Shown piece after piece: positions 1 to 11,330 of a stretch of 64,000 nucleotides of DNA. Where the stretch lies: contig OX457026.1 of assembly GCA_949752745.1 (NCBI GenBank), positions 27,218,116-27,282,115 on the forward strand, read 5' to 3'. The notes under the pieces are model-generated. The model made no database searches and was not told the origin of the DNA. It saw nothing but the letters and a program-made list of their open reading frames with translations. Source of the stretch: Protula sp. h YS-2021 (taxonomy: Eukaryota; Annelida; Polychaeta; Sabellida; Serpulidae). The position numbers were made by a program, and so were the translations under genes. Position 1 is the stretch's first letter. Each line of letters starts with the position of its first letter.

Positions 1-235
1 CAACTTAAATATCTGTCTTTTCTTAGTTTCAGTAATTTATTCCATAAAACACGTGTTAAATGAGAGTGAGTACCATCTAAACATTTTGTTCAAACAATGT
101 GTAAAATTATGGTATATCGGAGATGGATTGCATAATCTGAGATGCATAATCTGAGGCACTATCTTCATTTATTAGCAAAAACAAGATACAAATAGAAAGG
201 CCACATAATGCTATAAAAATGTTTCTGCGCCGAAA
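1..235. other. unassigned left edge
   Basis: AT-rich sequence with no coding signal I can support. It leads into the terminal structures of the DIRS-like element. Nothing else is recognised. Confidence 0.4.
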
Positions 236-238
236 GGT

Positions 239-410
239 GAGATCAATGGCCATCTCTATTAAGGAACTGTGACCCTTTCTGACCTGGGAAGACAGAAAGG
301 GTCCACTGGGACTAGGTTATACACTTTATTAGCCCCAGTGCACCCTTTCAGTCTTCCTAGGTCAGAAACGGTCACAGTTCCTGTAAAAGAAATGGCCACT
401 GATCCAGGAC
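239..410. repeat. palindromic pair of DIRS-type element ends
   Basis: Bases 239-314 and 329-410 are inverted copies of one another around a 14-base AT-rich spacer. Each carries the same core, an 'AACTGTGACCCTTTCTG' block followed by a 'GAAAGGGTCC' block. The same core recurs at about 4838-4913 at the right end of the element. The outward-facing copy (239-314) is therefore an extra element end abutting the left terminus, either a relic of a second insertion or a palindromic junction. Confidence 0.7.
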
Positions 411-800
411 ACCGAGGTTCGGACAAGCAGGCTTTTTCTTAAAAAGACCACTGAGAGGTTTCCTGGCGCATTATTTCCGACCTCCGCCAAACTACCAAAC
501 TTGAATAAAGAGTGGATTCACAATTGTAGATTTATTGTTGTTGTGGGCGATAATGGAGATTCTGTATCCTGATCTAAAGAAAGCATCTATTTTTCTCATT
601 ATAAAATTGTTATTTGACCATAAAAATTGTGCGCCATAATTTATAATTCTGTTATTTATGTGATGCCCCCTTTCTAAAATAACGCCATTGGCCCCAGTCG
701 TGCGCCGAGATTGGCAAAACTGAGAGCAATTTATTATATTATTGGAACTATGACTCTTGCTGGGAAGGAAGCAAGAGTCATTTTATTTCGTTGGTTCCGC
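329..800 (+). repeat. left inverted terminal repeat of the DIRS-like element
   Basis: The reverse complement of this stretch matches 4440-4913 over most of its length. Shared blocks include the 'TTGTTGTTGTGGGCGATAAT' segment near 535-554, the 'GGCGCATTATTT' segment near 465-476 and the 'GGCCCCAGTCGTGCGCCGAG' segment near 692-711. Small indels and substitutions show some age. Confidence 0.8.
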
Positions 801-971
801 AAGATCTTACAAACGCATTTTCCAGCATTCCGACTCTCACTTGCCTGTTTCAAAGCCACATCCTTTTCCAGAATTTAGGCTATCACGAAGCTAGTCGATT
901 TTACAAAAAAGTTAAATCTTAAAATTGCCAACTCGGGGTAAGTGATCGAAATGGATGGTAACCAAAAATAA

Positions 972-1840
972 ATGGAAGGGTTGTTACATTCTGAGGGGGA
1001 AACCAATCGGTCCCGATTCCTAGCGCTAGCCAATCGGCAGAAAAAGGCAAGGGTAAGAAATCCCGTAACAAATTTGGCGATGATAGCAGTTCTTCCGACA
1101 GAGAGATTAGTGATTCTAGTCCACGGAAATCTAGCCAATCGGCGACCAAAAAACGCAAACACACTAAAGAAATTAAGAAACGTAAAAACAAAAAGGAAGA
1201 GTTTCTTCATCAGAAGACAGTGATCGAATTCAAATTCTGAAAATGGCAGTGACTACGAACATTTTGATCCAAAGTCATATGATGATACTGTTTTGCTGCC
1301 TAAAAATCTAGCAAAGTTTGCGTTGAAGCATTTTGGGACTTATGTGAAGGAGGAAGTGATGAAAAAAGTGTTGGAGAACTTCCCTGAGCCAGAGCACGAT
1401 GCTTTCAAGACACCTGTTCTTGATGAAGAGTGGGCAGATGTACTAGAAGAGGATCGGAAAGGGCATGCCCTCAAAAAATGGGACCTGAATGTAGAACAAA
1501 GTTGGTTGAAAAGGCGGTGATCTGTATCGGGCAGGCCAATATGCAGCTAAAATACTTCTGACGCTTGGCTTTGCTGTCTCAAGTTGTCACGGGCAATACT
1601 AAGAAGGCGTCGAAATTGTTGGTAGAATATGAGGACGAACTCAATGAAAGCAAAGGCACCCTTCATGGAGAGAAATTCATCAACAAGGTCAATAACAAAC
1701 TAAAAAGAAAGACAGAAGCTAGAGATATGAAGAAGGCGTCTTACAAGCCCTTTCAGGCCGCTCCCCCAGCTAGGACTGGGGGTTACGTAAAAGCCGGAAG
1801 CGAAAGCCACAGAGGGGCCACAAATTTCAAATCATAGTTA
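972..1840 (+). pseudogene. DIRS gag-like region (ORF1)
   Basis: Two or three frames together give a Lys/Ser-rich N-terminal part, then a segment (1293-1520) with NFPEPEHDAFKTPVLDEEW. The 'P-x-x-x-x-F-x-T-P-x-L-D' pattern is typical of DIRS ORF1 proteins. A further segment at 1565-1837 continues it. Stops and frameshifts separate the pieces. The role (capsid or nucleic-acid binding) is inferred from position in the element. Confidence 0.6.
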
Positions 1841-1862
1841 CAAACCTAGTCAAGGAACTTAA

Positions 1863-3830
1863 ATCGAAGGTGGTAAAACACGACCCAAGGTTTCTTCCAA
1901 AACAATTAGGGTTTCCAATCCTCAAAGTAAGAAAGCCCTTATTAGACATGAGTCTGCCATTCAGGTTCGAAAACGTATCAGTCCCGGTAGGGGGAAGAAT
2001 CGCCCACTTCCTTCCAAACTGGAAGATAATCACGAGAAACCCGGAAATATTACAGTATGTTCAGGGGGTAAAAATGCCTTTTACGCACATTCCAAGTCAA
2101 GACAAAATTCCAAATTCATCAAAATTCAGCAAAACAGAATCAAAATTAATATCAGAAGAGATCCAAGAAATGTTGAGAAAAAAATAAAGGCAGTGGATCC
2201 CCATCAGGATCAGTTTGTGGGACACGTATTCTTACGTCCAAAGAAGGACGGGGGGTTCCGCCCGGTATTCAACAGTTAAATCAATTTCTCGAGTACCAAC
2301 ACTTCAAAATGGAAACAACAAAAAAGACCTGATAGACATGGTTAAAGAGGAAGATTACACGGTCAAGATAGACCTCAAAGACGCTTACTTCTCAGTTCCA
2401 GTGAACGAAAGTGCCCAAAACTTCATGAGATTTCGGTGGGAAAACATTCTATACAGTTTCGAGTGATGGCGTTTGGCCCGCTCCCATGATATTCACAAAA
2501 TTGCTAAAACCGTCAATGGCACTTTTGAAACGATTGGGATTGAGACTGATGATATTCTTGGACGATCTAATCTTGCTGAATCAAGACCCATTAAGAACTG
2601 ATCAAAGATCTGAACACAGTTTGTTACCTACTGATGTCCCCGGGGTTTACAATAAATTGGAAGAAAACAACCACAGTCCCAACTCAGATAATCGAATATT
2701 TGGGGATGAACATAATTTCGGTCAAAATGGAAATAGCTTTACCTCAGAACAAAATAGAAAAGGTGATACACGATTGCGAAGACATGCTTCGAATGGGGTC
2801 CCCAACACTCAGGAAATTAGCAAAACTGTTAGGAACTCTGACCACAACTATGGTAGCGGTGGTCCCGGCGCCCCTCCACTTCAGGCACCTACAAATGGAC
2901 TCAAACAAGACCTTAGCAAAAGGTAAATCCTACGAATCAATAGTGACACTCAGCCAAGAAGCCAGACGGGAGATTCTTTGGTGGATTCAGTCGTTAAAAA
3001 CGTCGAACGGGAAATCTTTGTTAAAAAATTCTAAAGTTGTGCCGATAACGAGCGATGCCTCGTCTTTGGGGTGGGGGGGGGGGGTGGGGGGGGGTTCGAT
3101 GAACAATCAGAAAACTGGAGGAAAATGACGGAAGAGGAGCATCGTTGGCACATAAATGCAAAAGAGCTTCTGGCCGGGAGCATGGCAGTGAAGTCGTTCG
3201 TGAAAGAGACGGAAAAATGTTCAGATTATTCTGCAAATGGACAACATAACGGTAGTAATTCAGATCAACAAATTCTTCAGCCCAGCTTCAAAACTTATGT
3301 TAGGAATAGTGAAGGATCTGTGGGTATTTTGTCAGAAAATGAATCTACAAATCACGGCAATTTACTTTCCGGGGGCCAGAAACGAAATGACAGATTGGTT
3401 GTCCTGAAAACTGGAAGATCCGGGGGACTGGAAGCTCAACAGACAAGTTTTCGAGAGAACAGAGTGGAAACTGGGAGAGTCGGAAGTGGATCTCTTTGCA
3501 TCAAGGACCAACACTCGAAAAATCGAACTTTCACAGTTGGAAACCGGATCCGGAAGCGATAGAAGTGGACAGTTTACAGGTGAATTTGAGAAATCTGAAG
3601 GCCTATGCATTCCCACCGTTCTGTCTTATAGGCAGAGTGCAAAAAAAAGTACTGATAGAGGAAGCTACGATCACACTTATTGCTCCCACATGGACGAATC
3701 AAGTATGGTTCCCTTCCCTACTCCATATGTTGGTAGAGAGACCATTGTTATTGCCCAGCCAGGAGAACATTATCTTGTACAGCAAGATGGAATCCCACCC
3801 GGGGCATTAATCCTTTTCAGGCAACTATAA
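1863..3830 (+). pseudogene. DIRS reverse transcriptase / RNase H region
   Basis: The reverse transcriptase core appears as 'KIDLKDAYFSVPVNESAQNF' at about 2364-2425 and the catalytic region 'MIFLDDLILLNQD' at about 2550-2590, in which the usual Y-x-D-D is replaced by FLDD. RNase H begins with 'ITSDASSLGWGG' at 3049-3080. Downstream, 'VDLFASRTNT' and 'PTWTNQVWFPSLLHML' match the conserved tail of DIRS/Ngaro RT-RH proteins. The frame changes several times, including at the poly-G tract, so no intact polyprotein is made. Confidence 0.8.
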
Positions 3831-4252
3831 TTAATGTGGTAGAGTTTTTGAACGCATTGTTCAGGAAAGGGTTAAGTTACAGTACTAGAAATGGCTACAG
3901 GTCAGCCATTTCGGCCCTACATCCTCCCTTGTTTATGAAACCAGTCGGCGAACACCCTAGAGTAACATAGGCGATGGGAGCCATTTTCATTTTAAGACCG
4001 CCCCAGCCCAAGTATTCAGCTCAATGAGATGTAAACAAAGTATTGGCATACATCCGGTCCATGGGGGATAACGACAATCTATTGTTTAGAAGTCTAGAGG
4101 TCAAACTGGCTATGTTGATAGCGCTATCTTCAGCCCAAAGATCGTCAGAACTCACGTTCCTAGACACAAGTTTAATAGTAGATGGAGGTGATAAAATAAT
4201 CTTTCACATTAAGGCCCTTGGTAAAACCAGAAAAAGGGTGGGATTTTTGTAA
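3831..4252 (+). pseudogene. truncated tyrosine recombinase of the DIRS element
   Basis: The region starts with 'SYSTRNGYRSAISALHPP', the N-terminal SAM-like part, and continues at 4043-4252 with 'LAMLIALSSAQRSSELTFLD', which includes the first catalytic Arg context (AQR). The reading frame ends soon after, at the terminal repeat. The later His-x-x-Arg and Tyr catalytic positions are missing, so the enzyme is incomplete. Confidence 0.7.
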
Positions 4253-4439
4253 GATCTTGCTTCACCCCCTCATAAAATCTCCATTTTATTGCGGGCCCTT
4301 CGGGCCCTGATAAAATTTCAATCTAGGACGAACATTTTATCTACGCTAAACTTCCGAGTCCCAAATTATAGCGTTGTTTACGCCAAGTTGTTATTGGACA
4401 ACTCCACTAAACGTAGTCCTAGATGACTCTTGCGGTCTT

Positions 4440-4913
4440 CCTATGAGTCATAGTTCCTATAATAGGAAATGCCATTGATGTCAATTTTCAAATCTCGGCG
4501 CACGACTGGGGCCAACGGCGTTATTTTAGAAAGGGTGCATCACATAAATGGCCCAATTATAAATCAAGGCGCACAAGTTTTATGGCCAGATAACAATTTT
4601 TTACTGAGAAAAATATGTGTTTTCTTGAGATCAGAACATCGAATCCCTCATTATCGCCCACAACAACAGTGAATCCACAGTTGCAAAACCACGCTTTACT
4701 CTAGTTTGGGAGTTTCCCTTAGGTCGAAAAAATAATGCGCCAGGGTACTTCTCAGTGTGCTTTTAAAGAAAAATCCTGCCAGTTCGAGCCTTGGCGTCCT
4801 TGAACGTGCGCCGAAGGATCCAGAGCCTCGAAAATTGAGATCAATGACCATTTCTATTGCAGGAACTGTGACCCTTTCTGTCCTAGGAAGATAGAAAGGG
4901 TCCGCTGGGACTA
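4440..4913 (-). repeat. right inverted terminal repeat of the DIRS-like element
   Basis: Reverse-complement partner of 329-800. It ends in the same 'AACTGTGACCCTTTCTG' core seen twice at the left end. Confidence 0.8.
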
Positions 4914-5220
4914 CACTAAGCGGCTAGATACTGAGGAATCTGCTACCGCTCTGAAAAAGAGACACACAACTTATCTGAGGAAGAGCCGGAGCTAGTTGCT
5001 GGATGCTTGTTTGGAATAGCTCCAAGAAGCGGTACGCTGCAAAGTTTTCTGACAGAGAGATATACGATGTCGTCCAAGGAACTGAAACTACCTCTGACGG
5101 AGACCCATAGCATGGACTTGTTATTATTAATACGAACTCATAGCATGGATTTTTTATAGCATTTCATGTACTTTGTTTTATTTTATATAACAAAATAATA
5201 ACAAAAATATAACTCATTTT
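4914..5220. other. spacer between the DIRS-like element and the LINE
   Basis: No gene is seen. It contains a short repeated phrase ('CATAGCATGGA' at about 5106 and 5140) and AT-rich sequence. It may include the 5' leader of the LINE. Confidence 0.4.
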
Positions 5221-5223
5221 CCG

Positions 5224-5385
5224 TGTGATGTTTGCAGTAGAAACGTTATATCAGACGCTATCCAATGCGACGTATGTAACTTGTGGGTGCACAGACTTTG
5301 TGCAAAACTTAAAAAAACAGGACTTAGTTACGAAAAGTGATGCAAACTTTAATTACTATTGTCCACCTTGTGAAGATGTCTTCCC
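5224..5385 (+). pseudogene. PHD-type zinc finger at the LINE 5' end
   Basis: The reading starting TGT GAT GTT TGC gives C-x2-C, then after about ten residues C-x2-C-x4-H-x2-C (CDVC ... CDVCNLWVHRLC). After a frame change it continues with YYCPPC. This Cys4-His-Cys3 spacing is that of a PHD finger. Several invertebrate CR1-like elements carry such a finger ahead of the endonuclease. Confidence 0.65.
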
Positions 5386-5635
5386 GTTCTCAAGTGTAAC
5401 GGATGAGGATTGTTTGTTTTTAACTTCGACACTTGACATTGAAGAAAATTTATTTAATGTATACAAAAATTTAAAAAAATCTAAATTTAAATGTGTTTGA
5501 ACATTTAGATTATAATCTAAGTGAATGAGACTGTACGGTTGACCCAGATTCAAATTTCTTTGGAGATTATAATTTTGAATGCAAATATTTGACTGATATC
5601 CAATTTAATGTTGAAATAAAAAGAGCTGGGGGCTG

Positions 5636-6330
5636 TCGTTGGTACACTTTAACTCTAGAAGTTTAAAAACTAACTTTGACTATATCAAGTCTTTTCTTGA
5701 AAAGTTGAATAATAGCTTTCATTTAATTGCCATCACAGAAAATTGGCTTGACGTAAACGATGAAACAAATAAATTTCACATGAGAAATTATGATATGCAC
5801 AACACTGTAAGAAGCTATAAAAGAGGTGATGGCGTAACGTTATATTCTCGTAAAGATCTAAACGTGAAATTAATTAATGAATTTTCAACTGAAATTGTCG
5901 ATGTTTTGGAAATTATTACTGTGAAAATTATTGTCCAGAATGGTAAAAATGTAGTAGTATCTTGTGTTTATCGATCACCTGGGTCGGACACTGAAAAGTT
6001 CTTGGAGTATATAGATTCTTAAACCGGGTTAATAATAAGTCGGTTTATTTGTGCGGAGATTTTAATCTTGATTTGTTAAAATGTCATTCGCATAAAGGTA
6101 CAAAAGTATTCATGGACACTTTATACAGTTATGGTTTCTTTCCTATGATTAATAAACCTACTCGGGTAAGTTCAGTATCGTCTACTCTGATAGATAATAT
6201 TTTTTCAAACGACTTTTCGGCTAGTACTGTTAGTGGTATATTATGCAGTGACATTACTGGAAATTTGCCAGTGTTCTGTGTGTGTGAACACAAGGGAATA
6301 GAAGATAATATTTACAAAAAAATCAAGTTT
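5636..6330 (+). pseudogene. LINE endonuclease domain (AP-type)
   Basis: The motifs come in order: 'HFNSRSLKTNFD' (N-terminal Asn), 'IAITENWLD' (catalytic Glu context), 'VVVSCVYRSPGS' and 'YLCGDFNLDLL' (Asp-Asn). A partly eroded end, 'SSTLIDNIFSND', stands where the S-x-x-D and final S-D-H motifs belong. A stop and frameshift near 6021 splits the domain. The enzyme would nick target DNA to prime reverse transcription. Confidence 0.8.
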
Positions 6331-6699
6331 ATCATTAAAATCACTGACAAAAATAAGTTAAACTTTAAAAAAGATTTAGAAAACCAGAACTGGGAAAAGG
6401 TGTTAAACTCTAATGAGGTAAACTTGGCTTATGGTGATTTTATCGACACATTTAAAGCTTTGCATAATAAAAATTTTCCTATAAAAAGTATGCGTAAATG
6501 AGCGAAAAACACATAAGCCATGGATGACAAACGGATTGTTGAATGCTTGCAAAAAGAAAAACAATTTATACATGGCGTTTATAAAAAATAAGACTGCTGC
6601 AACTGAATGTAAATACAAAAAAATATAAAAATAAATTAACGTCCATTCTACGTTTCAAAGAAAAAGAATATTACAGTTTATTACTTGATGAGAATAAAA

Positions 6700-7730
6700 A
6701 TAATATGAAAGCGATGTGGAAAATCCTGAATACAGCTATTAAAAGAAACGGAACTGTGTCTACAATTCCAAATGAATTTGTTGATAACGACCATAATAAG
6801 GTTTCAGGTGAAAAAGATATTTCTAACAAATTTATTGATTTCTTTGTTAATGTTGGACCAAATCTTGCTAAAAAAAATTACAAGTTGCGACCAAAATATA
6901 TATCAATATATGGGCAACAGAAATCCAAATACTATGTTTTTAAACCCAGTGGATGAGGCTGAATTACTTACTACAGTGCGCACGTGTAAAGATAAAGTCT
7001 CCCAGATAAAATGAAGATCGCAAAGGTTATACCACTTTTTAAATCTGGAGAAGTTTCAATAATTATAGACCAGTTTCCTTATTGTCTCAATCTTCGAAAA
7101 TTCTTGAAAAACTTTTTGATGTACGGTTTCAAAAATTTATTGATAAATGTAACCTACTAAACAATAGTACGGATTTCTTGCGGAGCATTCTACCTCATTA
7201 GCTTTAATGGAACTTATTGAAGAAATCTGTTCAGCGCTTGATCAAAAAAAGTACATGGTAGGAGTGTTTATAGATCTTAAAAAAGCTTTCGATACTATCG
7301 ACCATTCTTTACTATTACAAAAACTAGAGCATTGTGGTGTACGTGGCAATGCAAATGAATGGATTACTAGTTATCTTGCTCACCGCAAACAGTACGTTCA
7401 GATCAATGGGCATGACTCCAAACGTCTTGAAATTTTATGTGTGTTCCACAAGGTTCTGTTTTAGGACCAAAATTATTTATTATGTACATAAATGACATCT
7501 GTAATGTATCCAGTATTCTTAAGTTAATTTTATTTGCGGATGACACGAACTTATTTAAATGTGGCAGTGACCTTAATTTGCTATGTGAGCAGATAAGTGT
7601 TGAACTGGACAAGTTACATGCATGGTTTAATGTCAATAAATTATCTCTGAGTGTGTTAAAAACCAATTTTATGGTTTTCAGTAAACGACTGTATATCGCA
7701 AGATGTTTCAATTGTTATTAATAATAATGC
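6700..7730 (+). pseudogene. LINE reverse transcriptase domain
   Basis: The motifs are 'VGVFIDLKKAFDTIDHSLLL' (7258-7318), then 'CVPQGSVLGPKLFIMYINDI' (7437-7497) after a frameshift, then the catalytic 'LFADDTNLF' (7529-7557). The F-A-D-D box and the P-Q-G-S-V-L-G-P box are diagnostic of LINE reverse transcriptases. Stops near 6950, 7015 and 7460 show decay. Confidence 0.85.
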
Positions 7731-7904
7731 CATAGAAAGGGTTCAATATACGAAATTTTTAGGAGTCTTAATAGATGATAAACTTTTGTGGAATGATCAA
7801 ATAGGCCATGTTGTTAGTAAATTGTCTAGATGTTGTGCAGTTATGTATAAAGCCAAATATTTAGTTAACCAAAGTGCTTTGTTAGTGTTGTATAACTCAC
7901 TTTT

Positions 7905-8360
7905 TTGCCATATCTAAATTATTGTTCCGAAATTTGGGCTAACACTTATAAAACTAAACTTCAGTCAGTAGTTATCATGCAAAAGAAAGCAGTAAGAATT
8001 GTTTGTAATGTGCATAAATATCATCATACTAGCAATTTGTTTTATAAGACAGGTATATTGAAATTTTTTGACCTTGTTGAAATGAAAACAGCAGTTATTA
8101 TGTTCAAAGCATATCATAACCGTTCACCTTATAATTTACAAAATTATTTTGAGATTAGCAAATCGAAAAGCAGTTATCTAACTAGACAGTGCAATAAATT
8201 CCCTGTTAATTGCAAAAGAACAAGTATAAAAGCAAATTGCATATCAACTGTTGGTGTCAAATTATGGAATTGTTTGCCTAAACAAATTACACAAAGCAGA
8301 GACACAGCCATCTTTAAAAAGAACATGAAGCATACCTATATTAATAAGTATCGCGAATAA
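7905..8360 (+). pseudogene. C-terminal region of the LINE ORF2
   Basis: Reads 'YLNYCSEIWANTYKTKLQSV' with 'MQKKAVRIVCN' downstream, the usual C-terminal block after the reverse transcriptase in CR1/L2-like elements. It ends at a stop just before the 3' UTR. Confidence 0.75.
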
Positions 8361-8565
8361 TTGAATAAATGTCTTTGCTTGGTATTAAATATAATAGTTT
8401 GTAATTGTGCTTTGTAAAGGGCGAGCTCTCGAATAAGTTTTTACTTCTAGCTTTGCCCTTCTAACATTTCAAACAAATTGTATAAATAATTCTGTTAATT
8501 GTTTCTTTAGTTATCATAGCAATGTATTTTATTTATTTCTTAAAAATTGTATTTAGCTTGTTTGA

Positions 8566-8595
8566 AGTTGGAATAAACTTATTCTATTCTATGTT
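8566..8595 (+). repeat. LINE 3' tail
   Basis: The sequence runs GAATAAACTTATTCTATTCTATG, a short ATTCT-type simple repeat. Such tails mark the 3' ends of many CR1/L2/Rex-type LINEs and fix the right edge of the element. Confidence 0.65.
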
Positions 8596-8599
8596 ACAC

Positions 8600-10900
8600 A
8601 GGTCAAAGCTGACTCGGAGCTATGCTTGGAACCACTCGTCAAAACACAGTACTAACATCTCTGACACTTTTCAATGAAATAGTTGAAATGAATCCGTTAG
8701 CACTTATATGATGATATACTTACAGTAATGAACGGCTTCAAATCACACACAACTGCAAATAAGTGGCAAAACTGCGTTTAGTCATTTTTTGGGGTCAAGG
8801 CCGCTGATGTAAACAATAACATGAGCAATAAATTGCAGACTCAATTCGTGCATTCATTTCCGTTGTTATAAAACAGCTGACCTCTGATTGGATCTCTCAT
8901 GTAAATTGGCCCCAACAACCACTCTAGAGTAGCTTTGGTATCGACTATTTTTTTCAAGATGTTTAACAAGCAAAATCAAAAATATTTGCAGGTAATAGAA
9001 AAAACGCAAAGAAAGAGATGGAAAACTTAAAGAGATAAAATAAATGTGTTCTGTTGGCTTTTTTTTGTAAATACTGATATTTTAGAAATACTTTAATATT
9101 ACACATATATTGTATTTATCGAAAAAACCCTACACCTACGACCTCTTTTTAAATTGAAAGTTTTTAAATGTTTGTGATATGGATAACTATATCAATAGGT
9201 TCTTTGTTTACTGAGTTCATAATTTGCCATTTCACTGAGTCTGAAGATGATATTTGGAAAATGTGGCCTGATATAAGCATTCAAAATCCATGCTATTCCT
9301 CCAACATTGGACCGAGTTTTTTGGAATTTGGCTACAATGTTCGCCACGTAGTGAACCGAACGGATATTTTAAGGGGAGGGGGCACTTCGGCTGCTCAGAC
9401 TGTTGCTTGACTTTATGGTTTGATTACTGTCGATGTGTCCTATGTGGCCACAGCAATATTTTATTAGATCTACCAAATTGTGCAGCATTTGTACATTTTC
9501 TAAATTATTTTGAATCCCTTTTATAATTTTGTTGCTCTTAGATTTTCAATCGGAACCTGGGTGCTTGCATAGCGATTTCTTATGCAACAAATAGGCGCTC
9601 TCCGGTGGCAGCAAAGCGCGCGTTAATTATGCTCATTTATATCATGTGCAATAGATATTCTAGTTATTGTTTATAAAGGAGGAAAAGCTACAAGCTGTAA
9701 CAGTAAAATCGGTTTCTAAACTATTTATATTTAATTCCTCAAGGCTGCGACTTTATCACGGTGGTTTTATGGCACCAGTGGTGGTGGAGCATCCATCGTT
9801 TGTGTGTATGTATGTGCATGTGTATTTTTTTCTTAAAATGCTTCTTCTTTTGCGACTTTTAAGGGTTCCTTTCAAAAATTTTACAAAGATTCCCTAAGTG
9901 GTCAATTCTTTAAAATTATTAAATAATTTGGTAACGTTTTAAGTTTTTTTGTGAATTTTTCCCAAAATGCGTTGGCTTTTGCAGTTTGACTGGATTTATT
10001 CTAAATTTAGAATAAGGCGATTTAGGTGATCTCTGCTTTACAATTTTTATGCACACCCAAAATATGACCCCCATGCTTCCTTTTGAAAGCAAGTCATGCA
10101 AAATGGTTCTTCGTTTGCAAGTAGTTTTAGTCAGATTGCTTTAAATTTTTAAGCGTTTTTTTTTTGGAATCCGTTAGAGGTCAGGCAAAAGCCTGCCTGT
10201 AAAAAATCACTAGCCAGTTTTCAATATGCTAGTCTCATGTTTTAGCAATCCTACAAACCTTTTGTACTTGATTTTCTAGATCTCAGCTGGTCACAATGTC
10301 CCCGATCAATCTTATTTTTAAGGTGTAGAAAATTCAACCATTTCTTATGATTCGGCCTAAACTATTTCTGTCCTGTCAAATTGAAGTCGAAGTTTTTTTT
10401 TCAAAGTAGATTCCAGAAACCTTTCTAGCACTTGAGACAGGGGAACTTTATATTAGGTACAACTAGAGATAATCATCAGGTCTCGGTGAAACGCCAAATA
10501 TATTTGCCGGTCAAAGTGAGGCCAAAATATTTTTTAAAACGCCTATTGATCACGAAAAGTAGCCATAAAAAGCCTTCAAATCCCAGATTAAATATGTAAA
10601 TCGTACTCAACAGAGGGTAACCTTGCATCTTTGGCCTTGAAGATTAAGGTCAAAGATAACATGACCTGGTGTACTGTTAACGATAGGCCGACTTAGAGAT
10701 TTTATTCCATTTCAACCATATAGGCCTAAACAATCTTACATAAGAGATATCACAGTGACCTAGATATTTTTTACCACGGTCAGTGTCAAAAACCAGAAAT
10801 TTACTATTGTCTGGAAAAAACTTAGAGATAGAGCCATTTAAGGTTCATTTTAACCCGTTGGGCCAGAATGTTGCTTTGTTATCCTTGATAACAAAAAAAA
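8600..10900. other. intergenic sequence without recognised genes
   Basis: Open frames here are short and carry no motif I recognise. The last part (about 10.3-10.9 kb) becomes similar in texture to the tandem repeat that follows, with scattered AAGGTCA-type hexamers. Confidence 0.5.
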
Positions 10901-10914
10901 TACGATTCTGAACT

Positions 10915-11330
10915 CTTAACCTCTTACAAATCGTCTTTTAGGTCCGAAGGGTCGAAAATTAGCTCAAAATCGGTCTCTCTCTAACCGTTTTCGAGACAAT
11001 TGCCCACTTCTCGTTTTTTACTTTGACCATGGCCGAAGAGGTCAAGGTCACCGTGCTACCTCTTACATATCGTCTTTTAGGCCCAAAGGGTCGAAAATAA
11101 GCTCAAAATCGCTCTATCTCTAACAGGTTTCGAGATAGTGGTCACCTTTCGTTTTTTACTTTGACCATGTCCGAGGAGGTCAAGGTCACCGAGGTCCTTC
11201 TTATCTATCGTCTTTTAGGCTCAAAGGGTCGAAAATAAGTTCAAAATTGCTCTGTCTCTCACCGTTTTTGAGATAATGGCCCCCTCCGGTTTTTGACACT
11301 GACCATGGCCGAGGATATCAGTCGTTCTCT
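10915..11330. repeat. tandem repeat, three copies of about 138 bp
   Basis: The phrase TCGTCTTTTAGG starts at 10931, 11070 and 11208, giving spacings of 139 and 138 bases. Each unit also contains 'AAGGGTCGAAAAT' and 'TTTGACCATGGCCGA' or close variants. Two junctions carry a perfect TCAAGGTCA (11042-11050 and 11180-11188). The copies differ by scattered substitutions. Confidence 0.85.

Larger units (their letters stand above)
329..4913 (+). mobile_element. DIRS-like tyrosine-recombinase retrotransposon, decayed
   Basis: A 4.6-kb element bounded by long inverted terminal repeats, not direct LTRs. Inside, in the order expected of DIRS elements, are a gag-like region, a reverse transcriptase/RNase H region and the start of a tyrosine recombinase. 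Frames are interrupted by stops and frameshifts, and a poly-G tract lies inside the RNase H region (about 3069-3093). Integration by a tyrosine recombinase and inverted ends are family knowledge. Order, orientation and end structure are read from the sequence. The recombinase is cut short, so the copy cannot be autonomous. Confidence 0.85.
5224..8595 (+). mobile_element. non-LTR retrotransposon (CR1/L2/Jockey-like LINE), decayed
   Basis: One LINE in sense orientation. It has a PHD-type zinc finger (5224-5385), an apurinic-type endonuclease (5636-6330), a reverse transcriptase (about 6700-7730) and a C-terminal region (7905-8360), followed by a 3' tail that ends in ATTCT repeats. It retains its 5' coding domains, so it is near full length, but the frames are broken in at least six places. 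There is no LTR. The assignment to a CR1/L2-type clade rests on the motifs and the ATTCT tail. Confidence 0.85.
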
